A stretch of 64,000 nt of DNA, from positions 186,001 to 250,000 of the forward strand of contig VZTI01000464.1 in assembly GCA_013397865.1 (NCBI GenBank), read 5' to 3'. The stretch comes from Struthidea cinerea (Eukaryota; Chordata; Aves; Passeriformes; Corcoracidae). The notes below the pieces were generated by a model. The model ran no database searches and was not told the DNA's origin. It worked only from the letters and a program-made list of their open reading frames with translations. Positions 1 through 10,700 of this stretch are shown in pieces. How positions within the stretch are numbered: position 1 is the stretch's first letter; the number at the start of each line of letters is the position of its first letter. Made by a program: the position numbers and the translations under genes.

Positions 1-890
1 TCTATTAGCTACCAAATTTTGCCACTTGAAAAAAAGAAATAAAAAATCTGTCTCCCTTAACATGCAGTATAAGAAGAAGTGTTGTACTTCTGGCGTGCAG
101 GAGGCAGCACTGCTAGCTGTCTTTTGTGTGTTTGCATTATAATTGTGTTAATAAAAAGCTCCATCCGTATGTGTGTTCATGTTCACGCTGTGTACATAGT
201 AGAGATGGACCTTGAGCTCTGGGGAGATCGGGGATTTGGGTTTGTGACTCAGAGCTGTTTCTGATATGTATATTCCAGATTAGTTCCAGCTGAATCTTTC
301 TCTCTGGTTCATCTGAAGGTGTACAGCAAGGTGTCAATATTTACCCTTTGTGTATCATTCCTTTTTATATGAATGTATTCTCTTGTGTTCCTTTTTTATC
401 AGTTGTAAAATTGATTGTAAAAGCTAACTACACATACCGATTGAAAGTATTGCTATAACAGAACTGCATGCCCAGTAGAGTTTGACTTGAGCTTTAGTTT
501 TCTGATTTCAGACTGGTTCCCTTCAGTGTAGGAGAAAAGCATAGATCAGGTGCATAATGTATTTCTTGTCATCTTTAGCATTAGACTGTGGTATTGTATC
601 ACATGCTGATCTCAATGGATGTAACTGGAGTCTACTTAGGAAGTTAATGCAACTTCCTGGTAATTCATTTTAAGCTATTGAAAATGGTCTTGGTCACGCT
701 ACTTGTGTTCTTGGGTTTTTGTTTTTTAATAGAGGCATTTTTTAGGAATGTTTTAATACACTTATGATGGACAATACAATAGTTTTAATAGTCGTGCAGT
801 ATTCTGTATTTACTTGAAGTAAATCATTTTATATGCAATTTGTTAGATAATTACAATTTTATAAATAAAATTGTGTGAAATGATGTTGTG
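1..890 (+). other. probable 3' UTR end of a convergent plus-strand gene (TSPAN5 by synteny)
   Basis: The stretch is AT-rich, has no coding exon and ends at a plus-strand AATAAA (864-869) followed by a strong GT-rich element. In mammals the gene tail-to-tail with RAP1GDS1 is TSPAN5. If that order holds here, this is the end of its long 3' UTR. Nothing in the sequence itself names the gene, because no coding part is inside the window. Confidence 0.45.
864..869 (+). terminator. plus-strand poly(A) signal
   Basis: AATAAA in the context TTATAAATAAAATTG, followed within 10-35 bases by a GT-rich run (TGTGTG, TGTTGTG, TGTGTATGT). Signal and downstream element together are the best cleavage site in the window. 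Confidence 0.6.
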
Positions 891-2959
891 AATGTGTATG
901 TACTCTTGATGTAGCACTTAATATTAACAATAGAAAGATACATTCATAAAAAGTTTCTCCAGGAAAAGATCCCTACCTCCTTTTCTCCAAACTAACAGGG
1001 GAAATAAATCCCTATCTCTCATATGTGTTGTAGAATACTGTGTTCTAATTAAGTGACAATGCTCATGCCACCAGTGGCTGCCCTTAAGTGAATAATAAGC
1101 TAATATATGAAGAGCATGTCCCCACATGAAGAGATCCCTTATATGCTGTCAGCTGTTGTTGAAGTCTCTGCCTAATGAACACACTCTGCTTCTTTCCTAC
1201 AGGTTGCTGATGTTCCTCAGGCTGCAGTGGTTGTGCTCTCCCCAGAATTATTCTGGTGACCCTGATGTGTTCAGAAGTTGCTGCTTTGCATGACTTAGAC
1301 AAATGAAATTCCCACCTCATTTTTTAAAAGTCTAAATAAGTGCAACATGTCCTTAAACAGAAGTAGTGAGAACTGGCTTACATTATTGTGCAGGTAAAAA
1401 TGGGTAATGATGTCGTGTGCTACTTTGGATAGAGGAAGAAGCAGACTTTATTATTTTTTTTTTTAAAGTATTTCAAAACCTCTAGGTTTTGTACACAAAA
1501 TGGCACCATGATCAATTTAAAAGCATGTCTATATCCAGATTGAAGTCTAATGCCTTCAGGATATTTCAGGCATATGACATTTATCTGTACGTATGGAAAC
1601 GATTTGGCAAAATAAGCATCTAAATTGGGGACAGATGACACACAAGCACATGAATGACCAGAAGTTAACAAAAAAGAAGAGCCAAGGACATTGCCCAATA
1701 GATGTGACAGACTTGAATAAGCATTTTCATGATGGAGAGTGAGACTAGGAGTGGCTACCTGCCATTTGTCAAACTCCTAACACACTTGAACACTGATTCT
1801 TGAAGCTGAGGCTAGTTACTGTTTGTAGGACTTTTGAAACAAATTACCTTTTCTGGGTCTCATGGTCTCATTTGACCAATGGGTGCTCTGGATGCAAGGC
1901 CAATATTATTGGGGTTTGTGCTTTACCCAGAGTGAAGCTTCTCCTTGTAATAAGGACACTGTGAAATGTAAAACCACATGGATGTGTTCACCTTCCTGAC
2001 GGTGAGATGCTGGGCCTTGCAAAGTTTGTACCCATGCTGACAAGCGAGACACTCGAGGGAGGTGCTGCCTGTCCTGTGGTGTGGCCGTAGGGATCGTTCT
2101 GGCTTGGCTTGCGGTGGCACTAAGACAAAGACAAGGCCCCGTGTCTGGCATTGCCGTCAGAGCAACAGTCTGAGCAGCAGATGTCAATAGCTTAGATGTA
2201 ATCTAGCTAGTAAACATCTAATTGGAATTACTGTCATCAGTTTCACTTCACTTGACTTCAGTCCAGTGAATAGTGAAATGCATGTGATAGTAATGCCCTT
2301 AGATCCCATTTGTTTTTAAAGGTGCTCAGAGGATAAATGATTTACCAACCACATAGAAGTGACCTGCAGGCTGCAGCACGCCTCAGGACAGTACAGCATT
2401 TGTGTGGCTAGACACAGTCTCTTCAATTACCACCTTCTACTGCGACGTACACCCATCTTTGCCCTTATGTGGGCTTTCCTTCCTAGGCTCAGCACAGATT
2501 TTATCTAGGAATGTAAGTCATTTGATATTCCATCCAGGGAAACCATCTGAAAGTAGGGTATCACCACTGGCCTATATTTATGCTTGCTGTGACAGTGGTA
2601 TTCCTGATAAACATTTGGTGATGAGCATAGAGCTAATGCTTAACCACAGCTCCAGTTAGACAACCAAATGGGAATGCTGTCAATGTCACAACCAGTTTGT
2701 GTGAGCACTTGCAGTTTATACCAATGTCAAAAGGAATAGTCTCTCTCTAGAACCAGGCAGGTTGTTGATAACTGGCCTTTCAAACGCTATTTTGGGTTCT
2801 GTTTAAGTCAATAGAAAGAATTTCTGTGCCTGAGAAAACTTGGGCTTGTGAGGGCCTGTTAGCTGTGATTGTAAACACACTGGTTATGTTCAGCAGCAGT
2901 GCAGAGGTTCTGTGTTATTTGGAGCCTGATGTCACGAGGTCCTGGTCTGCATTGACAGC
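891..2959. other. intergenic spacer between two converging genes
   Basis: About 2 kb between the plus-strand poly(A) site and the likely end of RAP1GDS1. I see no coding exon, RNA gene or recognisable repeat, only one weak minus-strand poly(A) signal. Part of it may be an extended UTR of either gene. Confidence 0.4.
1447..1452 (-). terminator. weak candidate far-distal poly(A) signal
   Basis: Minus-strand AATAAA next to an A-rich run, followed by a pyrimidine-rich stretch rather than a clear GT-rich one. It would extend the RAP1GDS1 UTR to about 3.2 kb and bring it within 600 bases of the opposing gene's end. Confidence 0.2.
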
Positions 2960-2978
2960 TCTGCACTCTGTCAGCAGC

Positions 2979-2984
2979 TTTATT
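2979..2984 (-). terminator. RAP1GDS1: candidate distal poly(A) signal of RAP1GDS1
   Basis: Minus-strand AATAAA in the context GTGCAATAAAGCTG, about 1640 bases after the stop. The length agrees with the usual RAP1GDS1 3' UTR. The downstream GT-rich element is only moderate. Confidence 0.45.
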
Positions 2985-4106
2985 GCACTAGTGCTAGCAA
3001 ATACCTTTTTGAATGTGTGTTTTGTTGTTTTGTTTTTTGCTGTTGCGCAGTTTGGTATTGGAGGCTTTTTCTGCGTGTTCCTGGCACTGGATTAAATGGA
3101 TGTGGAATCTCTGCAGTGTGAAAACTCCTGTAGCATCTGCTGTGTTTTGCTACAATCTGAGAACTTAAGATGACTATTGAAGGCAAATTTCTTTTCATAC
3201 CCAGCTTTTGTAAATAATCCCTTTCCCCTCATGACTGGCATCTTCTCGTCACAGTATCTGAGGGATAGGCAGTGGTTTCATAGAGCTGGGGAGTGAATTT
3301 GTGAAGGTCAAAAGCAGTGGTTTGCAATTACCTGGTATGGGATCTCATAGGTGCTTGGACTTTGGGTTTGCTGCCTCTGCTGGTAAGAAAAGGAACTTGA
3401 AACTTCTAAGGCTGGCACTTCAGCACTGGGAATGCTGAATTCACTTTAAAACATTATAGATCTTACGACCTTCATGCATGGTGGGCTTGATTAAGCTAGG
3501 CAACGGCATCACGCAGTCCAAAATAACATCTGCTGGCTTGTTGGAAACTGCTATCCCAACTGGCTCCTTGTTTTGTCAAAGTGTTGTCTGCTGGTTTGCT
3601 CACTGGCATGTTATAGACCTACAAAAGAGCAGCTGTGAGGTAAGATGCTCAGACTGGCAGTTTTCCATCTCCCTTACCTAGGAAAGGAGAAAAAAGGAAG
3701 TCTCTTGCATCTTCCATTTCTCAGTCGATGGGCTTCTCTTGAACAGCTGCTGCAAGATATGCCTTTAAAAATCCATCTATAGAATCCCCCCAGTAAACAA
3801 AGAAGCAATCCCAAGCAAGCCCAGGAGCACTCATACGTACATGGCTTTATAGGATAAGGATTGTATCATGCATTGCTGCTAAAATGCATGATTGTTACGC
3901 CACACAGTGCCTCTGTGTGAGCACACACAGTGAAAGTGGTTGGAACAGTTTCCTTTGTATCCGCTCAGCCAAAAGGCAGTGATTGCGTCGGGCCAGAGCC
4001 AGGAAACAAAAACAACTCCTCACCAGTGCATGATGGTGCAGTTGCAGCTTCTGTGTGGGATTAGAAAAAAGGACAAACCACAGGGTAAAGTGAGAGCACT
4101 GAAATT

Positions 4107-4112
4107 TTTATT
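4107..4112 (-). terminator. RAP1GDS1: candidate proximal poly(A) signal of RAP1GDS1
   Basis: Minus-strand AATAAA about 515 bases after the stop codon. It is followed 25-50 bases later by a GT/T-rich stretch (GTGGTTTGTCC and a T run), as expected of a cleavage site. Confidence 0.45.
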
Positions 4113-4625
4113 TGTTACCTCTAGGTACCACGAGTTTGACATTAATAGGCAAGACCAGTGAATGAGCAGCAGTACATTGCATTCAGACCTGAATCTCCAA
4201 AGCACCAAAAATTGAGCTAGATTTACTTCTTAATCCTATAGTCAGCACACTAGTCTGGACTTGCTGCATCTCGTATTGTCCCTAATTTAGTAGTACATTG
4301 TTATGCAGTTAGGGGGCATGAGGAAAGAGTCAGTTGTGTAGTACCACTTCTACGTCATCATAGGACTACAACATGCACATTCTACTATGTGGCCCAAGCA
4401 ACAAGAATACAAGTAGAACAGTTACAGGTGGAGACAGGTTCATGTTAACACCACCTATGAATTTGTAGAAACCTTTTTGGACGGGTACCTACAGCAGTTC
4501 ATCAATTTGTGTGGGAACATTACACGCATGCACAAGTGATACAGTGGAAAACATAGCAGGAGCGGCAGCAGGACGGAGGACAAAGGTGAAATCTGTGATG
4601 GGATGCACTGGAAACAAGACCTTCC

Positions 4626-4753
4626 TCAGCTTTCTACAGCAAGTCTCTGCTCTGTTAGCGAGGCCTGCTGGGCAACAGTTTTGTTCTCATGGCTGCGGAG
4701 TTTTGATATGACTTCTAGAAACGCCATGCTCTGCACTTCCTTTTGAAGAGATT
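4626..4753 (-). CDS. RAP1GDS1: RAP1GDS1 terminal coding exon 15 (residues 567-608 and stop)
   Basis: The exon opens AATCTCTTCAAAAGG after CTTTTCCAG and reads through to a TGA at 4626-4628. It encodes ESLQKEVQSMAFLEVISKLR and a C-terminal tail that ends with TEQRLAVES. There are 128 coding bases including the stop. It has no internal Met start and is too short to stand out as an ORF; I found it by the conserved end motif SHENK...VAQQASLTEQRL. The protein ends in a short helical tail with no prenylation motif, as expected for a GTPase partner rather than a GTPase. A 4-kb intron carrying a CR1 element separates it from exon 14. Confidence 0.96.
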
Positions 4754-7700
4754 CTGGAAAAGGAAATATTAAAAGAAACAGTGCTTTGTATGAGACAGGC
4801 AGAGGAAGAGAAAACTATGAGAAACTTTTCTACTAAACCCTGTACACACAAGCACGTAGCTGTGTGTCCGCATAATCTGGTTATTTTTGAATTGCTTTTT
4901 GAGGATGGAGAGAAGACTTCTCAGGGCCTCCAGCACACACAGACTCCATGGATTTCAGGTAATGATGAAGCTGCTGCATAGCAGTTAAGAATATACACCT
5001 GGATTGCCTTCCAAAACAGATGCTTAGGAAGTATTTTTAGTGAAAACATTTTTTTGGTTTATTCTTTAAACTAGCCTGACCAAGTGAGCTGGCTGTGACA
5101 GGCTCACTGCATCATTTGTGTGTCAACTCTTACTGGTTGTATGGGGGTGTGAGATGGGTCCTTAATGGATGTGTCACCCCCTGGTGACTTTTTATTGTCC
5201 CTTAACAGCTCAGCTCTGAAGTTAATACAAACACAACACGCAGAGCATTGCCCAGTGCTGTGCATGTGGATGCAGTGTTTATGTTGTACTCAAAACTGGG
5301 AGACACTGTCTGATGTTTCGGATCCTGGATTGCATTACTTTTTGTATTAATCAAGAGAGTTTGGGAGCAACTCTTAAAATTGAGCAATTTTGTAAGAAAT
5401 TTGATGGGTTTTCTCAAAGCCCTGTACTCTGAACATCTTACAGTTTTGATCTAAACCAGTTGGTTTTGTTTTGTGCCACTCTAGTGAAACCCCACTCAGC
5501 AACAAATGCTTGCTTATAATTTTGCTTTCCACATGCTGCTGGGGGCTTAATCTCTGAACTTCTCAGGAGAAAACCCAACCACCTGTTTCAGATAGCTATG
5601 CTTTATGCTGTGCTATTTTTTTTTTTAATAGCAAACTTTGGCATTTGTTCCCATCCCTACCTACTTTCTGGTTCACATGTTTTTAGTTTTCATGCAGTTT
5701 AACCCCTACCATGTAAGAGCTGGAACTTCTCATGCTGCTGTGCACCTGGGAACATGTATGTACAGACTGATGTCAGTGAAGTTGTTGGGGTGGTCATGCT
5801 ATGTAAGCACTTCCTGCTCTCTCCTGAGATATCAACATGTTTAAGCAGGCATGTCACTGCGTTTTACAGTGGCTGATAACATCCAGTTTCATGGAGACTT
5901 TTGCCTACAGAAGACTGTGCTAGCTATGAATGCTGTGCTTTGGATGATTCTTCCATTTTCCATTGTCCTAATTTTTCTTTCCCTATCCATTCACTCAGTT
6001 GCAAGAGGCACTTCCAGATGCAAAGAATCACATAAAAATAGGTATCTATTAACTGTTTAACACCATCTGAAGTTGAGCAAAGGCAAACATGGAGTTCTGC
6101 ACCCGGGGAAGAATAACCCCAGGCACCGGAACAGGCTGGGGGCTGATCTGGGGAAGGCAGCTCTGTGGAGAAGGACCTGGTGGACAACAAGCTGTCCATG
6201 AGCCAGCAGTGCCCCTGTGGCCAAGAAGGCCATCGGTATCCTGGGGTGCATTAGGAAAAACACGGACAGCAGGTCAAGGGATCCTCTACTCAGTCTTGGT
6301 AAAGCAACATCTGGAGTGCTTTGTTCAGTTCTGGGCTCCTCAGTGCAAGAGAGACATGGAGCTCCTGGAGTGGGTCCAGTGGAGGGCAGCAAAGATGATT
6401 AAGGGACTGGAACATCTCTCACAAGGAAAGGCTGAGGGAGCTGGGCCTGTTCAGCCTTGAGAAGAGATGTCAGAGAAGGAAACTCATCAATGTCTGAGTA
6501 TCTGAAGGGAGGGTGCGACGAGGACAGAACCAGGCTCTGCTCAGTGATGCCAAGCACTAGGACAAGAGGCAACAGGCAGAAACTGATGCACAGGAAGTTC
6601 CACCTGAACATGAGGAAGAACTTTACTGTGCAGGTGACTGAACACTGGAACAGATTGCCCAGAGCGGCTGTGGAGTCTTCCTCACTGGAACTTTCTGGAT
6701 CCAATCCTGTGCCATGTGCTCTAGGATGGCTCTGCTTGAGCAGGGAGGTTGGACCACTGTGGTCCCTTCCAACCTGACCCATTCTGTGAACCTGTGAACA
6801 CACAGGTGTTGGCAACATCAAGTTAAATGTGATGCCAGATACCCTATAACAAAGCACAATAACAACAGCAGTCATGGAAGAGTTGAACCAAACCAATAAT
6901 TAAACCACTGGAACTGCTTCTAGGCCTTACTGAACTATACTGGGGTCAGTTACTTTAAAAATAACTGCACAGGTCTTTCTGGGAGCAGGGTAAGACACAT
7001 GTAAATGCTCACAGTGTGGAGACAGTAGTGAAAAGAGTTTAGAGGCAACAGAGCTAGGAGAGTTGTACTTTAGTATTTCCCCATGTAAAGAACAACTGGC
7101 TCCTTGATCCTCTTCTCCTTGGTTAAAATAAAAATAACCTCCCCAAATTTAGAAGTTAATACCAGGGTTGCTCAGTTGTTAATCTTGTGTCCTTACTGAT
7201 TTTACACAGGCCTGTTCATAAGGAAGCAGGACAGAACACTGCGTCAGTCAAATGCTGGGCCTTAACTTCCCAGCTGCTGTTTTCTGGGAGCAGGGTAAGG
7301 AGCCTTATGCCTAGGCAAAGCTTAAAGTGTGGTGGCAGACTAAACTCTGACACTCGGATAGCCCTAAAATAACCCCCTAAGATAAGACTGGTCTCTACCC
7401 TGGTGAACTAGAGAGACAGGTATTTGACTTTAAATAACTCTGTCAGTCTTGCAGGTGACAAGATTCAGGAAGGGAAAAGGCAACTGTCAGGCAGATTTTC
7501 TGAAGATGATTATTTTAGTTGGAAACAGTGGAAATAAAGATCAAGCCAGTGAGGCTGACTGTGAAGCTTTGGCAAAAGGCTTCTGCTCTAAAATGAATGG
7601 ATACTCCCAAGCATGAAATGGCTCAAGAAGGTTGTGAGTAACAACTAAGTTTACATGTCTTAACATTAAAGTGAGTGCTTACTGGGAGCTGAGGCTTGTT

Positions 7701-10700
7701 AGCACATTTTGAGCACAATCTTTGCACACTGAGATGTATATACTCTCTAAAACCGAGAATTTGTTCCTATAAAATGGCAGGAATACAATATTCACTTGCA
7801 TGGATGTACAGGTCTCCAAAATTACACTTGCAGTAGGCATGGTGAACTCTGTTTAAAGGAAAAAAGCATCTTTGTTTACAGAGACAGCACACATTTAACT
7901 GTGGTAACTTTTAATCTATTAATTGGATTGCTGTAAACTAATCTGTGGAGAACCTTCATATATTTCACACTTACAAGTTGTGCAGATAGGCTCCGAGTTT
8001 CCACCTTTCTGTAATAATTCCAGTTCTTTGTCCGTCTTTGTTGTCTGTAACTGCCTGAAACCTTCATGGAATGAAATTTGTTCCCCCTCGACAGATTCAA
8101 CCTTCCTTAAAGAACTGAATGAAAGATATGTAGCAACTTCTTGAAACCTTGAATGAAATTTCCCCATGACACCTTGCTCTTTTTTGTTTTGTGGTTTGTT
8201 TCTGTTTGTTTGCCCACACGCATGTGGGAAGTTGCAATATCAAACCACAGCCTGTAAACAGCCTGACCTTTAGTAGAGGGTGAGCTCAGAGAGGTGAGAG
8301 TTTACAGTGTCCAGCACTGATGTGTGTTAGTGCACACTGTGCCTGGTGGGCTGAGCATGCGAGGGCTGTTGAGGGAAGGAGTCTTTCTAGTGACATAAAT
8401 GTAAGGATCCTTCCTAAAGCACCATCACACATCAATTACAGGGAACTTGCAGCTAGAAATTAAAATAAAGTTCTTGTTATCTGCATATTTGCAAAGACAA
8501 GTTGATATTGTACAGTTTTAAATGCTTTTCCTTTCTTTCCTGTCAAAGTTTGAGCTAGCTGCATCCTACAGAAGCCAGGGTCAAGTTTCTGCAGTTAATA
8601 TCCGAAACTGAGTTAACAGCCTCATCCTTGACACTACAGATAGATACTACAGAGTCATAGTAAACTGAACCTTTCCATCTACATCCATTGTGAACAGAGA
8701 ACCAGTCGCACTGTGTTTGCACATGCTCTGTGTTCAGCTGTAGGAGAGAACTATATTGCATACATAAATCTTGGGAAGCAGCCTCTCCTGAATACTCACC
8801 AGATCCTATAAGAGCACAGATCAGCACCATGGAGTTATATTTTATTTCCGGAGCACTTCTGTCGTCTGAGAGCAGTCTGTGTAGAATCTGAACAAGCTGA
8901 GCATTTTCAAGATCCTTTTCAGCAGTGACTGAAATACAAGTGAAAATTTGTAAGTCTGGAAGTGCCACTTGCTTTGATGCTACCATGTGTTATCCCTTTA
9001 CTGAAACATGATCTCTCACCAGAGTGAGAGTGAGGCTGTGGTACATAACTCATGGGTCTAAAACTCGAGCACATATTTGATGGTTTGAGGACAGGAATCA
9101 CAGCTCTTGCTATAAAAATGTGAAGTTGTCTAACTGCTTGAAAGGACAGTCAGAGAATTTAATGATGAAATCCAGTCTTAATGTGCAGTAAGCTGATGAT
9201 GGAAAAGCCATGAGGCTTTCTAGCCATTTAGGCCAACATCTGGAATATTTCAGCTTTCAAGACTTCCATTGCCTGAATTTGCTTTTGGAAATTCTGTCTG
9301 AGTAAATATAGATTGTGTAGTTCTTGATTCCATGGTAGAGGGAGCTCTGGGTCTGCTATAGGCTGTGGAAATCTTTGCAAGATCTCCATTTGAGTTACTA
9401 CCTCTGTAGCTTTCTAAGATACATTTATTGAATTTGGGCTCAACCCTTAAAATCCTGAAGACAAGACAAAGAGATGATTCATGGGAATAGGAACATCTTT
9501 CATTTTATTTAAAACAATTCCTTGATGTATTGGCAGTGATTCAAAAGTTGAGCAGAGCATTCCTAGAGTATACAATGGCAACAGAAATCAAGAACAAAAA
9601 TACATAAGGTTGGTTGTTTAGTTCCTTAGTTAATAAGCAAGCAACTAGGATAAACAAAACCTCTGTTGAGCATTTACTCTCCTGTTTGAAAAGCTGAGGT
9701 ACTACAAATGCAGGTCAAGACATGTAATCATGTCTGCCTTCACATGGCAATTCTTGCACTTATTTCTGTGAAATTTCATGAAGACATGTTGGGGGCATTA
9801 AACCCCTCTGTGTATTCTCTAGTTCTTACTTACTAGGTAAGTGGGTGCTTTACTTTGATAAGCTCTCTCAAAAGGCGATTAACATTCCAGTGTAGGAATG
9901 TGGTCAGGTCATATAGTCTAAGGTACGTTCGCCTTCTGGGTTTTACTCCAAATCTGAAAGTGAAGTTGGCTGGCCTTTCTAGATCACCACCACCTACCAG
10001 AATGATGGAGCATATCCCATATAACCAGCACTCTCCAGTTTCCTGCATAACATGATGGCCTGCCTGTGTCTGCATGAAGCACCACATATTTCCCTGCTAC
10101 CGAAAGGCAAGTGGAAGGAGGAGGCTATCCTACATTGCGTTCTCCCTCTCTGGCTTCTCTTGGGAACAGACTGGAAAGGAAACAGGTGGAGTGAGCTGCT
10201 GGGATACTCACCTAACTCTAGAGCCGCTATCAATGCCAGTGCAACAAGAGCTTCGTTTTGCATTATTACGTGTTCGCTGGTCGCCATGGTTACTAAATGC
10301 TTGATGCCACTGCTCTGTACAATGGTCCTAATTACATCCTAAAATAAATAACGCAAAGATGAAAAAATTCTGCATTGCATACAAACTGTATTAAATAAGG
10401 GAACTGTCAGGGATGCTATGTTATCTTTGGGTAAGGGTACTCGTTGGCTTTAAGCACATAGAATCACTTTCTACATCAGTGTACGCACATGCAGGCCTAC
10501 ACATTATCTGTTACTGCTCTGCAACTGTAAGGTACAGTGTGTTAAACCAAGGCAGGTAACCCCATGACTAAGTTAAGACAAACATAATGAACACTTTTCC
10601 AGTTTATACAGTGTAACTCAAGTTCTCACGCTGTGCCATCAATCATCAAATAATTAGGGGTTCAACGTATCCAACAAACTATATACTTAGGGTAAGGAAA

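Larger units (their letters stand above)
2960..4625 (-). other. RAP1GDS1: probable 3' UTR of RAP1GDS1
   Basis: This stretch follows the TGA stop on the minus strand. It has no splice-bounded coding potential and two candidate AATAAA signals, one about 515 bases and one about 1640 bases after the stop. The longer end fits the mammalian mRNA, whose 3' UTR is roughly 1.6 kb as I remember it. The far boundary is set only by the signal at 2979-2984 and is an inference. Confidence 0.5.

Noticed and set aside
1906..2187. 93-codon minus-strand open frame between the two converging genes
   Set aside because: No recognisable domain, no splice partner, and no signal that it is transcribed. Its length is within what chance gives here.
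2826..3095. 89-codon hydrophobic plus-strand open frame
   Set aside because: It is antisense to the probable RAP1GDS1 3' UTR and has no promoter, splice or similarity support. Its hydrophobicity follows from T-rich sequence.
6089..6460. 123-codon open frame on the plus strand
   Set aside because: It lies entirely within the CR1 3' fragment and is a relic of the retrotransposon, not a host gene.
6399..6896. 165-codon minus-strand open frame, the longest in the window
   Set aside because: It is antisense to the CR1 element at 6075-6795 and extends into plain intron. It has no splice context and no protein-like composition.
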